Source: Podospora pseudoanserina (Eukaryota; Ascomycota; Sordariomycetes; Sordariales; Podosporaceae). Taken from it: 64,000 bases of DNA. Shown here piece by piece: positions 49,281 to 59,227 of the stretch. Made by a program: the position numbers and the translations under genes. The notes under the pieces were generated by a model, which was given only the letters and a program-made list of their open reading frames with translations, was not told where the DNA came from and did no database searches. The stretch lies in the NCBI RefSeq assembly GCF_035222485.1, contig NC_085925.1, positions 2,542,001 to 2,606,000 of the forward strand, written 5' to 3'. The stretch's first letter is position 1; each line of letters opens with the position of its first letter.

Positions 49281-50011
49281 CTACCAACATTTAACCCTCC
49301 ACAACCCTGGACCTCCGAAAGCTCCCCGATATCAACACACACTTTATATTCCACCCACAGAGACCAAAAATAAAGCTTTTCTTTGACGTTTTTTGCTCTA
49401 AGTACTAACTAATAGCTAAATATACCAAGGAAGATATTAAAAATGCCTAGAAAGATATTGCCGCTGGTATAAGCTAGCGAAAAGCGTCTAATAAATACGG
49501 GATTTTACGTTTTACCCTAAAGTACCGTATTAATAGTACTCTACTAAAGAACCTTACCTATAAAAACTAATAGCGACTTTTTTACGGTTAAGAAAACTTT
49601 ATTATTTAAGAAATTTTTCGTTAGGAAAGCTTTAGTTATGTTCTTACATATATTAATATAAAAGTTTTAACGGTTAATGTATTAATTAAATAAGGCGATC
49701 TTAACTCCTTTAGTAGGTATTAAGTATTTTACTTTATTGATTATTATTTTAATATTAAAATAAAGTTTAAAAAAATTAATTACGTTAAAATTAATAAAGT
49801 TTTTCCGGAAATATTAATAAGTTTTTTATTTTATATTTTATCATACACTAGATTAAGCTTAAGTATAAATATAACTATAATAAAATAAATATAATAAAAG
49901 GTTAAACAAAACACGGTTTAATTATTAGGTTTTCAAAGTAGAATAAAAACTCTATATATATTGTTAAAATATAGCTTTTGTTTGTGGATTTTACAGTGTA
50001 TCTGAGCCCTG

Positions 50012-50434
50012 TATATTACAGGGCCTCAGAGTCAAAACGATGGCTTGAATCAGCAGTGTTTAGGGACTGCGGTTACCGGAGCGGAGGCTCGGCCTCCGGA
50101 AGCAATCCGAGGTCCCGGGAAGCTGAGCGCTAAGGCCGGTGCCCTGCAGTGGTCAAACGGTAGCGGCAACGTGGCCTGTAACGTGGCCCCTAACTTATAT
50201 TTGCATAGCGCACTTAGCGGGCGTTCGGGCCCGGGAAACGCGCGTTCAAGCCCGGGAACGGAGTCACCCTCAAGAAGCAAGTAAGAGGCCGATGGCCTAT
50301 AAGACCTCTGCCTCACACCCTATCCACTGTGGTATTTTTTAGTCTATAAGGTTCAATCAATATACTGGTTCACCACACTCATCAGTGCCTCACAAGCCTA
50401 TGTTACAGTGATTCTCTTCTATATATTACAGGGC
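50012..50434. repeat. GC-normal insert inside the AT-rich island, bounded by 13-bp direct repeats
   Basis: TATATTACAGGGC occurs at 50012-50024 and again at 50422-50434. The 400 bp between them have normal or high GC, a TATA-like GGCCTATAAGACCTC and later TATAAGGTTCAATCAATATA, and no frame. The left copy is part of a near-palindrome (GCCCTGTA-TAT-TACAGGGC). It might be a fossil solo LTR or a small DNA element that landed after the island had been mutated. The 13-bp repeat is longer than the usual target duplications, so the class is open. Confidence 0.4.
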
Positions 50435-51229
50435 ACCGCCCCTGTAATCCTCCTTCCTTCAGTGCCACGGCAACTGTCGAATGCTGCAGTCAAAGTCTTC
50501 TTCGCTCTCAGTGTACTGCGCCGATAGCTATTTGAGCCTATATTTACAAGCCTCAATAGCACCTATTTCAACACTTAACTATTAATTTACTTATAAAGGT
50601 TTTTATATTAAGGATTAAACTTAAAATTTATTAGAACTTTATTTTTTATTGATAATAATTATAACTTATATATTATTGATAATTTTATAATCCGGTACTA
50701 TAAAAGTAATATTTACTTTCTTTTCCTACCTTTCTATTACTCTTACGTCCTTTAACTCTTTAATACTAATTACATTTTTAATATAAAACAAGTATATAAA
50801 AGGGTTATAGTTATTAACGACGCTCTTACTAACTATACGCTTAACAGTAAGGTCGACTTAATTAGGCTATATAACTTTACCTGTAAGTAGGGCTTTAGGA
50901 AAGAAAATATTACTAGCGGTTAGCGTGGGACAGGATTATAACCTATACGTAGGCGTAAACCGCTCTTTTTAAGCTAGGTAGTAGTCCCTATAGTGCTGTT
51001 AAATCTCTCTTTAAAAATACCTACTTTCTATTCCGTGGGGGATTCCTAGGTGGCCAAGAAGGTTAGGGACCTACTTAAGAACCATATACCGGCCGGAAAA
51101 CGGCTTACGGTAAGGACTCTCACTAGTTTTATACTCACACTAAGATCTGAGGCATCCATCTACAAAACTAATGCGGTAAGGCACCAATAGAACGCCCAGA
51201 AGGCCCAGAAAGCAAGAAAAAGGCGCAAG

Positions 51230-51442
51230 TTGAATAGAGAAGACTCGAATTCCAAGTTTATAAGGCTCTGTAAACTGGAAGAGCCCCGCATTGAAGGGAG
51301 GGTGGTGGAGGAAGAAGTGGTAGCCAAGGAGGATGTGGAGCAGCCAGAGCCAGCCCAGCCTGTGCGGCGCAGCGCACGTCATCGGGTTCAAACCAGGTGC
51401 AAGCGAGAAGCAGATGCAATGTCTGACTCTGACAGTGATTGA
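51230..51442 (+). pseudogene. C-terminal tail of a transposon-type protein
   Basis: A 70-residue basic-then-acidic tail: LEEPRIEGRVVEEEVVAKED, then QPVRRSARHRVQTRCKREAD and a final SDSDSD. The region just upstream (51170-51230) has KAQKARKRRKLNRED-like charged sequence. Tails of this RRSxRxR-x-acidic kind are common at the ends of pogo/Fot1- or DDE-type transposases, but no catalytic core is visible. This is the only protein-like part of the island. Confidence 0.35.
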
Positions 51443-51867
51443 GCTTCGTTTTGGTATAACGCCCATAGAAATTGACCCAATATTAGTCTTGTTGTGGCCA
51501 GTGTGAGCATTCAGGGGTAATCTCAACAAGGTTGTGTGGCTGGTGTGGTGGTGGTGGACCAGATCCACATGTGGTCCATTTCCTGGTCATCCAACCTATG
51601 TGCAATGCAGATCCAGTTGGCAAATAGTTCCAAGGCTTATCATTGTGGTTGTTACACCTTCTGAATTCTTGCACTTCACTTCCAGGTTCCCTGCATTTCA
51701 CTTCCCTCGGTTGCACGGGCGTCCGTGATGGGTCAGCCGAACTGCCAAACCACCCCTGGTAGTGTATCCTCCTGAATATTTGAAACCAGTATCTACCTAC
51801 CTTACTTTGCACCCAACAGCGGCGGCAACCGACCCCTGTGATTAGAACCAGAGTTCAAAGCGATAAC
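51443..51867. other. Gap, no gene seen
   Basis: Between the transposon tail and the methyltransferase relic. It resembles promoter DNA of the latter; no feature supported. Confidence 0.4.
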
Positions 51868-52888
51868 ATGGCAGATTCCACCCACTATTCCCCGATCGCT
51901 AAGGCAAGCTGGCCTTGTACGACAAATACCGCCTGTCCTACCCCACCCAAGCCATCCATCGTCTCCTACCCTCTCTAAGTATTGCTGATGGTGAGGTCTG
52001 CATCCTTGAGCTCGGTGCAGGGACCGGGAAGTTGACGGAAGATCTGGCTGCGTGGTCTCCCAAATTCCGCATCATTGCTCTCGAGCCACACGGACAGATG
52101 AGGGACTTCCTTGCTCAGAAGCGACTACAGAATGTTACCGTGATGGACGGGTTAGCCCAGCACATTCCACTGCCGGATGAATCCGTCGACTGCGTATTGG
52201 CTGCTCAGGTAGCACAACACTTCGTACTTGATTCCTTTTGGTCTCGCAGTTATCCTCTCGTATTGCCACTAACTAATGGTGATGTTATGCTACGCGTGTA
52301 AATTAGGCCTTTCATTGGTATGTATACATTTCCCAGTGACACCTCTCTGACCTTTTGTATAACTTAGCTTGCTGATAGGGTAGACTAGGTTCGCCAGCGT
52401 TCAGAGCCTTAGTGAGATCTGTCGTGTGCTTAAGCCGAGGGGTAGTCTGGGTCTTATCTGGAACGTGGAGGATTATAACTCTCCTCGGTCGTTTCAGGTG
52501 CAAACCAAGTGGGAGGAACAGCTCCGCGAGATCATATGGGCCCTTGACGACGGACAGCCGAGGTTAAAATCCGAGATGTGGCAATCCGCCTTCGACAGTT
52601 CAGTTGCCAAGCAGCTCTTCCGTTTACCATTGAACCTTGAGACTTGGAGGCTGTCCTAAATGGTTGACGAGACGGGCGCTAGAAAACCGCATATTTTCTT
52701 ATTGTATGCTTCAAAGTGCGCCGCCTGAGAAACGGGATTGGTACAGGCGGCGGATTCGAAACATTCTACAGAAAGCCAGAGAAGACAACCAAGAGGGCAG
52801 TAGTGGGTTCAAGATGCGGTTCTCAACCATCGTGGCATGGGTCCACAAGTCCTGTACGACACCTTCGCAAAACCAAAACCAGGCTTAA
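51868..52888 (+). pseudogene. Class I SAM-dependent methyltransferase, decayed
   Basis: Intact relatives are about 300-residue methyltransferases of the Methyltransf_11/UbiE-like type that use S-adenosylmethionine on unknown small molecules. Seen here are an N-terminal MADSTHYSPIAKA, then after a frame change YDKYRLSYPT; motif I CILELGAGTGKLTEDLA (SAM-binding glycine loop) at about 52000; PHGQMRDFLA (motif II region); VDCVLAAQVAQHF; and later SLSEICRVLKPRGSLGLIWN (motif III region) and the C-terminal helix QSAPPEKRDWYRRRIRNIL. The frame changes near 51915. Between AQHF (52218) and FASVQSLSEI (about 52394) lie about 170 bp with stops; this is either a long intron (a GTACTT donor is possible) or an insertion. 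A stop (TAA, 52657-52659) with a further frame change follows. At least two breaks make it a probable dead gene. Confidence 0.65.
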
Positions 52889-53867
52889 AGTCGTTACATA
52901 ATATCCTGCCATATCCCTCAAGATGTAGCTCTTTACCTAGGTACTCTGTGTGTAGGCACCTTTGTAATTAGAGGGTCAATCGAACGGGCAACCAGCTACT
53001 GGCGTAAGCTAGAGTTTGGCGGCATCTTCAATTCCATCAATTCCTCTAGAGCTACAGTAGTTGATCTCAAAGGTGAACAAAGATCCAAGAATGCCCAAAA
53101 TTGGCTCAGCCAAGTTCAGGCAATAAGGCACCCAATCCCTTATTACGTTGATATCACGTATTCTTGGCATTACTATTATGCACATGTTGAATATGAAGCA
53201 TGTAGGTGGTACGATACGGCCGGGCTGTTCAAGCAAGAGACTGGACATGATCAGTAAGGTGTCTGGATCCTACTACCCCTTAGGGACTTGGGACGGTACC
53301 TTGATAGATAAGGTAAGAGCGACAGTGTGGACTTTGCCGGGAGGCATTAATCTGATACATGTGGATGGGCAGGTGGGTATCTATCCTCGATGGTCACCAA
53401 GGTACCGTGGCGCTAGTGTCACGAACGCACAAGATGCGCACTCAAGGCATATCATGCCATGGCTTTTGTGGCTATGCTGATCCTTTGGGCTCTTGGGCAC
53501 ATATATTCACACAATGGCAAGGCAACAAACCGTTGTTCTCGCCTGTGCCAAGTGTGGCTGTGCAAACAATAAGTGCATTCCGATATCACTAGACCGTGGA
53601 GTTGGCTGTGAAGAGATGCCAAATGCAACGCTGACGAACGATTTTAAGTGAATTGTCAGGTACGACGGCCCAAAAGGCGGGACCAGGTCTCGGATATAAA
53701 TGCACAACCACCCATCACCCTGGCGCCCTGTCTTCACCTCTCCATTTACGCAACCACAGGCAATGACATCCACGTTAACTTTGACGAAGCCCAGACGCCG
53801 CGGAAAGAAGATCGTGCCACTCCGCAATATCAGAAGAATAAGATCAGAAGACATCATCCACCACAGC
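52889..53867. other. Gap, no gene seen
   Basis: Between the methyltransferase relic and the small hypothetical protein. An in-frame Met at 53700 could lengthen the latter by 56 residues. Otherwise nothing is supported. Confidence 0.4.
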
Positions 53868-54242
53868 ATGGCTTCCTCCTCCTCCCAGCCTCAAGAGGCA
53901 GGCCAACAAAAGACTCTCACCACCAAAGCCTCCAATGAATCCCTCGCCACCGCCTCGACGGTAGTCCCCGACAGCGAGGCCACCACAACGGGAAAGCAAC
54001 CACAGGCACCGACTCGGTACCTCTACTATGAGAAAGTGGGGGAGCCAGACCCGAACTATGTCCCCAAGCCGCCCTCAAAACTGGCCAAGTTCATGGCCAA
54101 ATTCCAGAGCCCGATGGTGAAAGCGACAGAGGCCAAGAGACAGGCCGAGATTGACGAGGAGAAGAGAACGGGCATCAAGGTTTATACTCCGGCTGGGGCG
54201 CCGATGGGGAGTGGGCAGCACATTGGGAATGCGTTGAGTTAA
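53868..54242 (+). CDS. Small hydrophilic hypothetical protein
   Basis: 124 residues from the best start (CAGCATGGC context). An in-frame ATG 168 bases earlier adds a basic leader that looks like translated 5' UTR. The first half is Ser/Thr/Gln-rich and probably disordered; the second half is ordered and conserved-looking: TRYLYYEKVGEPDPNYVPKP, a helix LAKFMAKFQSPMVKATEAKR, and GIKVYTPAGAPMGSGQHIGN at the end. No signal peptide or membrane helix. I do not recognise a named family. Fungal genomes have many such short stress- or conidium-linked proteins, but no role is claimed. Confidence 0.6.
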   Translation: MASSSSQPQEAGQQKTLTTKASNESLATASTVVPDSEATTTGKQPQAPTRYLYYEKVGEPDPNYVPKPPSKLAKFMAKFQSPMVKATEAKRQAEIDEEKRTGIKVYTPAGAPMGSGQHIGNALS

Positions 54243-54961
54243 ATTTTTTGAAGGGATGGTGGGAATTGTGGATTGGATGGCGGTTGATGGTTTACGAGGA
54301 GAAGGTATGCCCTGCATTGGATAGTGCTGTTTGTTTCATGTTGCTATCGGCAGCAATTTCAGTTACATCTTCATGAGGGTGTTCCCACAATAAGGGTGCC
54401 CAGATTGGTAACCAGCTCTGTCAGCCGCCTGCAGATAACCCCAGTCTTGGTCTTTTGAAGCCTCATTAATTTCAACAACACCTTTTGGCACACCGAAACT
54501 GTTTGTAGTAATCTTACTGGCCCAATAATTTAGAACTTTACACGACTAGCTACAGAAACGTTACATGGAGTACGCCTCACACGCGCCACTCAGCAAGCTA
54601 TCAATGAAGTAGCGCTATCACACGAATGTTGCCGGTGATGACACACAGTCGTTGCCAACTAGCTTCAACTAATATCATTGGACTGCTTCTCGAACTTCGT
54701 GAAAACATGATGTAGGTATTCTGATCACGTATCAGACCTTGAAACAGCAGCCACCAAACGCCACACACCTCTCAAAGGATTAAGCCCTCCGAACCTGAGT
54801 AAGCCAAACGACGAAGAGCATAGTATGATCATGAGTTTCCAAGCACTTCAAACCAGTATTCAACAGCCACCCCAAGTGTCAAGTCACAAAAGTATCCCTC
54901 ATCTCACGACCCATCTCCCACATACCCACCTTCCAGCCTCCAGCCAATCTCGCAAACAAAA
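54243..54961. other. Gap, no gene seen
   Basis: The 3' region of the small protein and the promoter side of the pheromone-like gene. No open frame or repeat supported. Confidence 0.4.
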
Positions 54962-55329
54962 ATGCACCTCACCACCCCCCTCCACACCCTCCTCACCCTC
55001 ACAACCTCCACCCTCGCCCTCCCCGCCCCGTTGACCGACCTCGCAGCAAGGTGCACCAAGGCCGGCGGTCCACCCTGCTAGAAACATGAGCCAGTAGTCC
55101 CCGAGGTTGAGCCCCGGTACCAGCCGTGGAGGGCGCTCCCTGCTGGGAGAAACGCAGCCCTGTCCCGGAACTGGAAACTCGCTGCACCAAGCCGGGCGGA
55201 CCGCCTTGCTGGAAAGAGAAGCGTGAGCCGGAGCCGATGTGTGGCGGGCCTGGGAGGCCGCCTTGCTGGAAGCAGGTACGAGATGTTGGTAATGCTTTTC
55301 GTGTTAGGTTTAAGGAGCCAAAGGTCTGA
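54962..55329 (+). pseudogene. Alpha-factor-like pheromone precursor, disrupted (tentative)
   Basis: A signal peptide (MHLTTPLHTLLTLTTSTLALP) is followed by four degenerate repeats, each ending in a Gly/Pro-Cys-Trp core: RCTKAGGPPC then a stop (55049-55081), GAPCWEKR (about 55132-55155), RCTKPGGPPCWKEKR (55080 + 100 to 55224) and MCGGPGRPPCWK (55237-55272). Dibasic KR sites and X-Pro dipeptides (EPEP, VPE) lie between repeats. This is the design of ascomycete alpha-type pheromone precursors (Neurospora CCG-4, Sordaria PPG1), which are cut by Kex2-like and dipeptidyl proteases into Trp-Cys...Cys-Trp peptides read by the STE2-type receptor. In repeat 1 the Trp codon is TAG; TGG to TAG is a RIP-type change on the other strand. 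The frame then slips by one base between repeats 1 and 2. The Cys spacing (C-x7-C in repeat 3) differs from Neurospora (C-x6-C), so a related Cys/Pro secreted peptide remains possible. Confidence 0.5.
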
Positions 55330-55849
55330 CTTGGGAGGTTTAGGTCTGATTGGTCACTGATGAGAGGGTGACAGGCAGGGGGGAAGCAGGGCGGAGCTGG
55401 TTTGGAAATTGGAGATTCCATAAGGTAGTTGGATTTGTGTTCTCGTTTCAGAAATCTAGAGTGCTGTGGTTTTTGGGGTGGGACTCTGCTGAATGTCATG
55501 GTTGGCTGTTTGGTTGGTCAAGGGGAGACGTGTTTATTGCAAATCCCAAATTAGAATAGGTACAGCTTAAGTTGCTAGAAGGGGCGTGTTGTGTTGTTGG
55601 GGGGCAACCGGGGGAGTGGTGCGCAGGTGCGTGCCGGCTGGTAAGCACGTTTGCCATGCCATGCGCTTAGTACTTGTTGTTTAAGGGGGAATAGTGAAGA
55701 TGATCAGATGACCCGGCTGATGTATTGCACTACCCATCGTTATTCTCTCGTTAGCTGTGAGGATATCCCACCATGTACGATCCCACCCTTCCCCTCCCCC
55801 TCCCTCCAGTCCACAACACACGCCACCGCTAGAGCTTCGCTCCTTAAGC
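55330..55849. other. Convergent gap, no gene seen
   Basis: Between the pheromone-like gene and the secreted protein. No frame or repeat supported. Confidence 0.4.
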
Positions 55850-56403
55850 CTAAGCCTGCTCCTCAAAATTCTCAAACCCAGCCGCCCTCGAAATATCAGC
55901 CACACTCAACCCCGCATCCGCCAACGGAGCCTGCAAGCTCGCTGCCGAGTTGGCATTCTGAATATCAGCCCCCTCCACGGCAGGATCAACCAAGGGAATG
56001 ATTCCCCTCAACTCAGGAGTAGCCGGCAAAGCAGCATTGCTGCAGATGGTGGGGATGTCAACAGCGAAAGGGTTGAAGTTCTTCTCCGCGGCAACCAGGG
56101 CGGCGGCACCGGCGATGACCTGGGGGTCGTTGCCTAGGGTGGCAACAATCTCGTCGGCCAGTTCGAGCTAGGGGAAATGTTAGCAGGAGGGAGAAATGAG
56201 GTGAAAGAGAGGTAACGGACCTTGGCACAAGCACTGGCGCCAGCAAGGAGCACGCTGGGGGTCTGGCCGGCGAGGGTACCAGCTGCGCCTGGGGGACCGA
56301 AAGCGCCGAGAGCTTGGATGACGCTTTGGACGAGGCCTTCCTGTCCGAAACGGGCAGAGGCAACAGAGGCCAGGATGGCGAGGAGGAGGGTCTTGGTTTG
56401 CAT
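55850..56403 (-). CDS. Small secreted protein of a conserved filamentous-fungal family
   Basis: Two exons (56403-56221, 56167-55850; 53-nt intron, donor GTCCGT, acceptor CCTAG, phase 0) give 166 residues. MQTKTLLLAILASVASA is a signal peptide; the mature protein begins RFGQEGLVQSVIQAL. It is Ala-rich and helical, with two cysteines (ACAK, TICSN) and the conserved block EKNFNPFAVDIPTIC followed by LRGIIPLVDPAV. I have seen this arrangement (RFGQE start, NFNPF and PLVDPAV motifs) in many Sordariomycetes proteins annotated only as hypothetical or circumsporozoite-like. The function is unknown; an abundant cell-wall or culture-filtrate protein is plausible. The donor GTCCGT is non-standard after GT but the joined frame fits the family. 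Confidence 0.82.
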
Positions 56404-57001
56404 GGTGAAAGATGGAAGCGAAGCCGACTAGCGGTGTCAAAGGTATTAAATTGATAATTAACGGTCTCGCCGTGAAAAAAAGAGCGTGATCGAACCGGTC
56501 GGTCAGAAAAGAGTGGATAGGGAGATCAGGAAAAGGAAACAACTCCTGGGTTGGCGAAGAAGACTTCTTATAGGGATGCACATGATGGTGCCGGTGATGA
56601 GGTGATCACCAAAGGAGCCGGCAAAATAGTGGTTGATGTTGAGCCCCTCGGCGATCATACTGTTGTTTGCGACAGGAATTGGCTGGTAGTTTTTGGGTGA
56701 TGTTTGAGGTTCTGCCGTGTTGCTTGTGCGGCAAGGCTCGGCGCATGGCATTTCCAGCAGAAGCCGATACAACAATGCCGTGTTGACTTGTGGAGATATC
56801 AGACGAAAGGACGATCTTGGGTGGTTTGGGTAAAATTCATCCAGGTTGTCAAGGACAATCGTGATCATCCAAACTGAGTTTCTCAGACTCGTCTCGGGCA
56901 GTCAAACCAAGAGGACATTGCACAGGACTGGGTTTTGGGACGTGATAATGCTGGCTCCCGTGTTGGTTATCTGTAGTCCCACGTGTTGAACAATCCTCTT
57001 G

Positions 57002-57036
<35 letters not shown>

Positions 57037-57769
57037 ATCCATCATTCCACGTGGTTTTGCTGTCGTTTTGTTCCATCCCGTCGTGGGGGTGCCATCGTCG
57101 TTGATGTCTCGAGGTGGGGGCCGCTCTTGGCAGCAGACGTCACTTGGTGTCAAAGCTGAGTTTGATGGACGGCAGCAGGTGTCCGAACTGTCACGAACAC
57201 GGGAAAAGGCGCTCTAGAGCCTCCCTTACTGTGGCTCGGCATCATGTGATGCCGCCCGTTTCTTATCGAGACCTCACACATTCTTGCTCTTGGCCACATC
57301 TCACCATCAACCCACAGACAGCAACTGTCATCCCATCAACAAGCGAACTGCGACCGTTTATGGATTTTTTCTATTAATGTATCGTAATAATGTCTTGCCG
57401 GCGACCAAGGCGCCCCAAATACACCAGCGCGGACATGCTCTTCGATCAAGTAGGTACCCGCACTTGACGCGAAAGAGCAGTTATGTACAAGGTCAGTTCC
57501 CATCCAAACATCCCATACCCGAAGCGCCCCACCCAAATTGATATTACAGTAAAGGCAGAGACATATACACCGGGCTCGTATTCTTTTCGTCTCTCGTTGT
57601 CGTCGTCCGTACCTTTCCCAGCTCGGCTCGGCCATGTGGTGTCACTGCCGTCGAGCAAAGTGTAGCGAGGACGCCGTCTCGTCATTAGTTGTTATTCCCC
57701 GGAATTCCTTCGCCTCTTGAAGCAAACACTCTCCGGCTCATGATGATGCTGTTCGCAGAAGAAAAATGC
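56404..57769. other. Gap with a GT microsatellite
   Basis: Promoter side of the secreted protein and 3' side of the glycosyltransferase. Only the GT repeat stands out. Long frames here run through the repeat and are not credible. Confidence 0.45.
57005..57034. repeat. (GT)15 microsatellite
   Basis: Fifteen uninterrupted GT units. Likely length-polymorphic between strains. Confidence 0.97.
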
Positions 57770-59227
57770 TCATGAAAAATGCAGCCACCCCTTCTTTTCC
57801 TCCTCCTTTCTCTTCTCCTCTTCCTCCTTGCGCTTGGCCTCTTGGGCTTCGGCCTTTTTCGCTTCGGCTTCTTTCCTCTTCTTTTCCTCCTCCTCCTTCT
57901 TCCTCTTCTCGGCCTCCTCACGGTCCTTCTTTCTCTTCTCCTCTTCAGCCTTGGCCTTCTCGGCGGCCTCCTTCCTTTCTTGCTCCTTCTGCGCGACAAT
58001 CTTCCTCTGCTCCTCCTCGGTCATCTTGGCAAAGGCCTCGACGTTCTTGTCCCAGGTCTTGACGCACTCATCGTTCCAGTTGCACTTCTCAACCTCACCA
58101 TAGGCAGGGTGGCTGTAGCGGGGATGTCTGCTGGGCCAGTTGGAAGCGTGGTAGTGGTGTCTGACGAGAGCAGCTCGGGCGTCGTGGTTGCCTGAATCCG
58201 AGTGGCCTTGGCCGGCAGCGAAAGCCTCGACGGTGAGGACGAGGGTGCGGCTCACGAGCTTGGATTCCTGGAGGTCGTGAAAGAGATCCCAGTCGACCTT
58301 GATGTTGGGGTCCTCCTTGTGAAGATCCATCTCGGCGAGAATGGCGGTGGTGAAGGCAGATGGACCAGTACCGCTGATGATCTGGTCGAAATCGAGCTTG
58401 ACGTCGGCAAGAGGGACGTTCTGCTCCTTGGCAACACCATTGAGCCATGTCATGATCTGCTCAATGAGTCTCATCATGACGGGCAGCTGGGGCTTGCACA
58501 TGAAGGTCCACTGGCAGAAAGAACGCGACTTGGGACCAAGAATGGGGTGATCCTTCCAGTCAGGCTCATCAATCTCGACGCCAATAACCATATCGATATC
58601 CTTGACGTTGTAACGATCGGGGATGAACTTGGAGAGAGGCTTCAAGGCCTCGACATCGATATCGGCGTACAGACCACCCTCGGCATACATGACGATGTAG
58701 CGGAGGAGATCGGCCTTGACAATGGCAGCCTTGACGTCGCGGTAAAAGTTGACAATGTCGGGGCGGTTGAAGCCCTCGGGGCCAAAGTGCCACTCGACGT
58801 ACTTCATGTCATTGTCGTCGGTCAACACCTCGTATCGGTAATCGGGGTTCTTGCCAACCCATGAGCGGGCGGTATTGATGTCACGCTCCTCGAATCTAAG
58901 AGGGTTGACCTTCCATGTCTGCCAAATCTTTCTGGGGAACTCGGTGCGGACGGCCTTGGGGGTCTGAGCTGGTCCTACTGGCGTGATGGGCACAGCTGGC
59001 GCAGCCACCACCGGGACCGGTGGACGGGCGAGGGCGGCGGCGTTCGAGGTGACTTCGCGAACACGCGAGTGGAAAAGGTTCAGGTTAAAGGTGAAGAAGA
59101 TGAGGATGATGGCGGCAACGTATATTGGGAGGCAACGGCGGAACTGTGTTGGTAGGCGGTTGCGGAACTGAGCTGTGGTGGCGGCCAAGGTTGGCGACCC
59201 CAATGGGGAACCAAGTTTGGACATCAT
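57770..59227 (-). CDS. Och1-like GT32 glycosyltransferase with long charged tail
   Basis: Intronless, 485 residues, type II membrane protein. A short cytosolic N-terminus precedes one helix (about residues 35-50, YVAAIILIFFTFNLNLF), then a stem. The catalytic domain begins PRKIWQTWKV (about 98) and contains the metal and nucleotide-sugar site GGLYADIDVE (D-x-D at 189-191), the FCQWTFMCKPQLPVMMRLIE region and the HHYHASNWPS end. GT32 members related to yeast Och1/Hoc1 add alpha-1,6-mannose to N-glycans or to sphingolipids in the Golgi. Which one this is cannot be told. From about residue 385 to 480 the protein is almost only Glu, Lys, Arg and Ala, predicting a long single helix or coiled coil inside the Golgi lumen, unusual for GT32. 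It ends GWLHFS. Confidence 0.85.
   Translation of the reverse strand: MMSKLGSPLGSPTLAATTAQFRNRLPTQFRRCLPIYVAAIILIFFTFNLNLFHSRVREVTSNAAALARPPVPVVAAPAVPITPVGPAQTPKAVRTEFPRKIWQTWKVNPLRFEERDINTARSWVGKNPDYRYEVLTDDNDMKYVEWHFGPEGFNRPDIVNFYRDVKAAIVKADLLRYIVMYAEGGLYADIDVEALKPLSKFIPDRYNVKDIDMVIGVEIDEPDWKDHPILGPKSRSFCQWTFMCKPQLPVMMRLIEQIMTWLNGVAKEQNVPLADVKLDFDQIISGTGPSAFTTAILAEMDLHKEDPNIKVDWDLFHDLQESKLVSRTLVLTVEAFAAGQGHSDSGNHDARAALVRHHYHASNWPSRHPRYSHPAYGEVEKCNWNDECVKTWDKNVEAFAKMTEEEQRKIVAQKEQERKEAAEKAKAEEEKRKKDREEAEKRKKEEEEKKRKEAEAKKAEAQEAKRKEEEEKRKEEEKKGWLHFS

Larger units (their letters stand above)
49330..51442. mobile_element. RIP-worn, AT-rich transposon relic (family unclear)
   Basis: From about 49380 to 50000 and again from about 50560 to 50930 the sequence is overwhelmingly A and T, full of TTAATA/TATTAA strings, with no open frame, unlike the roughly half-GC DNA on both sides. 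This is the look of repeats after heavy RIP. On the right (51000-51442) composition returns to normal and ends in a short coding tail. The relic is probably a multi-kb element or two nested ones. No family can be assigned from what remains. Confidence 0.6.
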
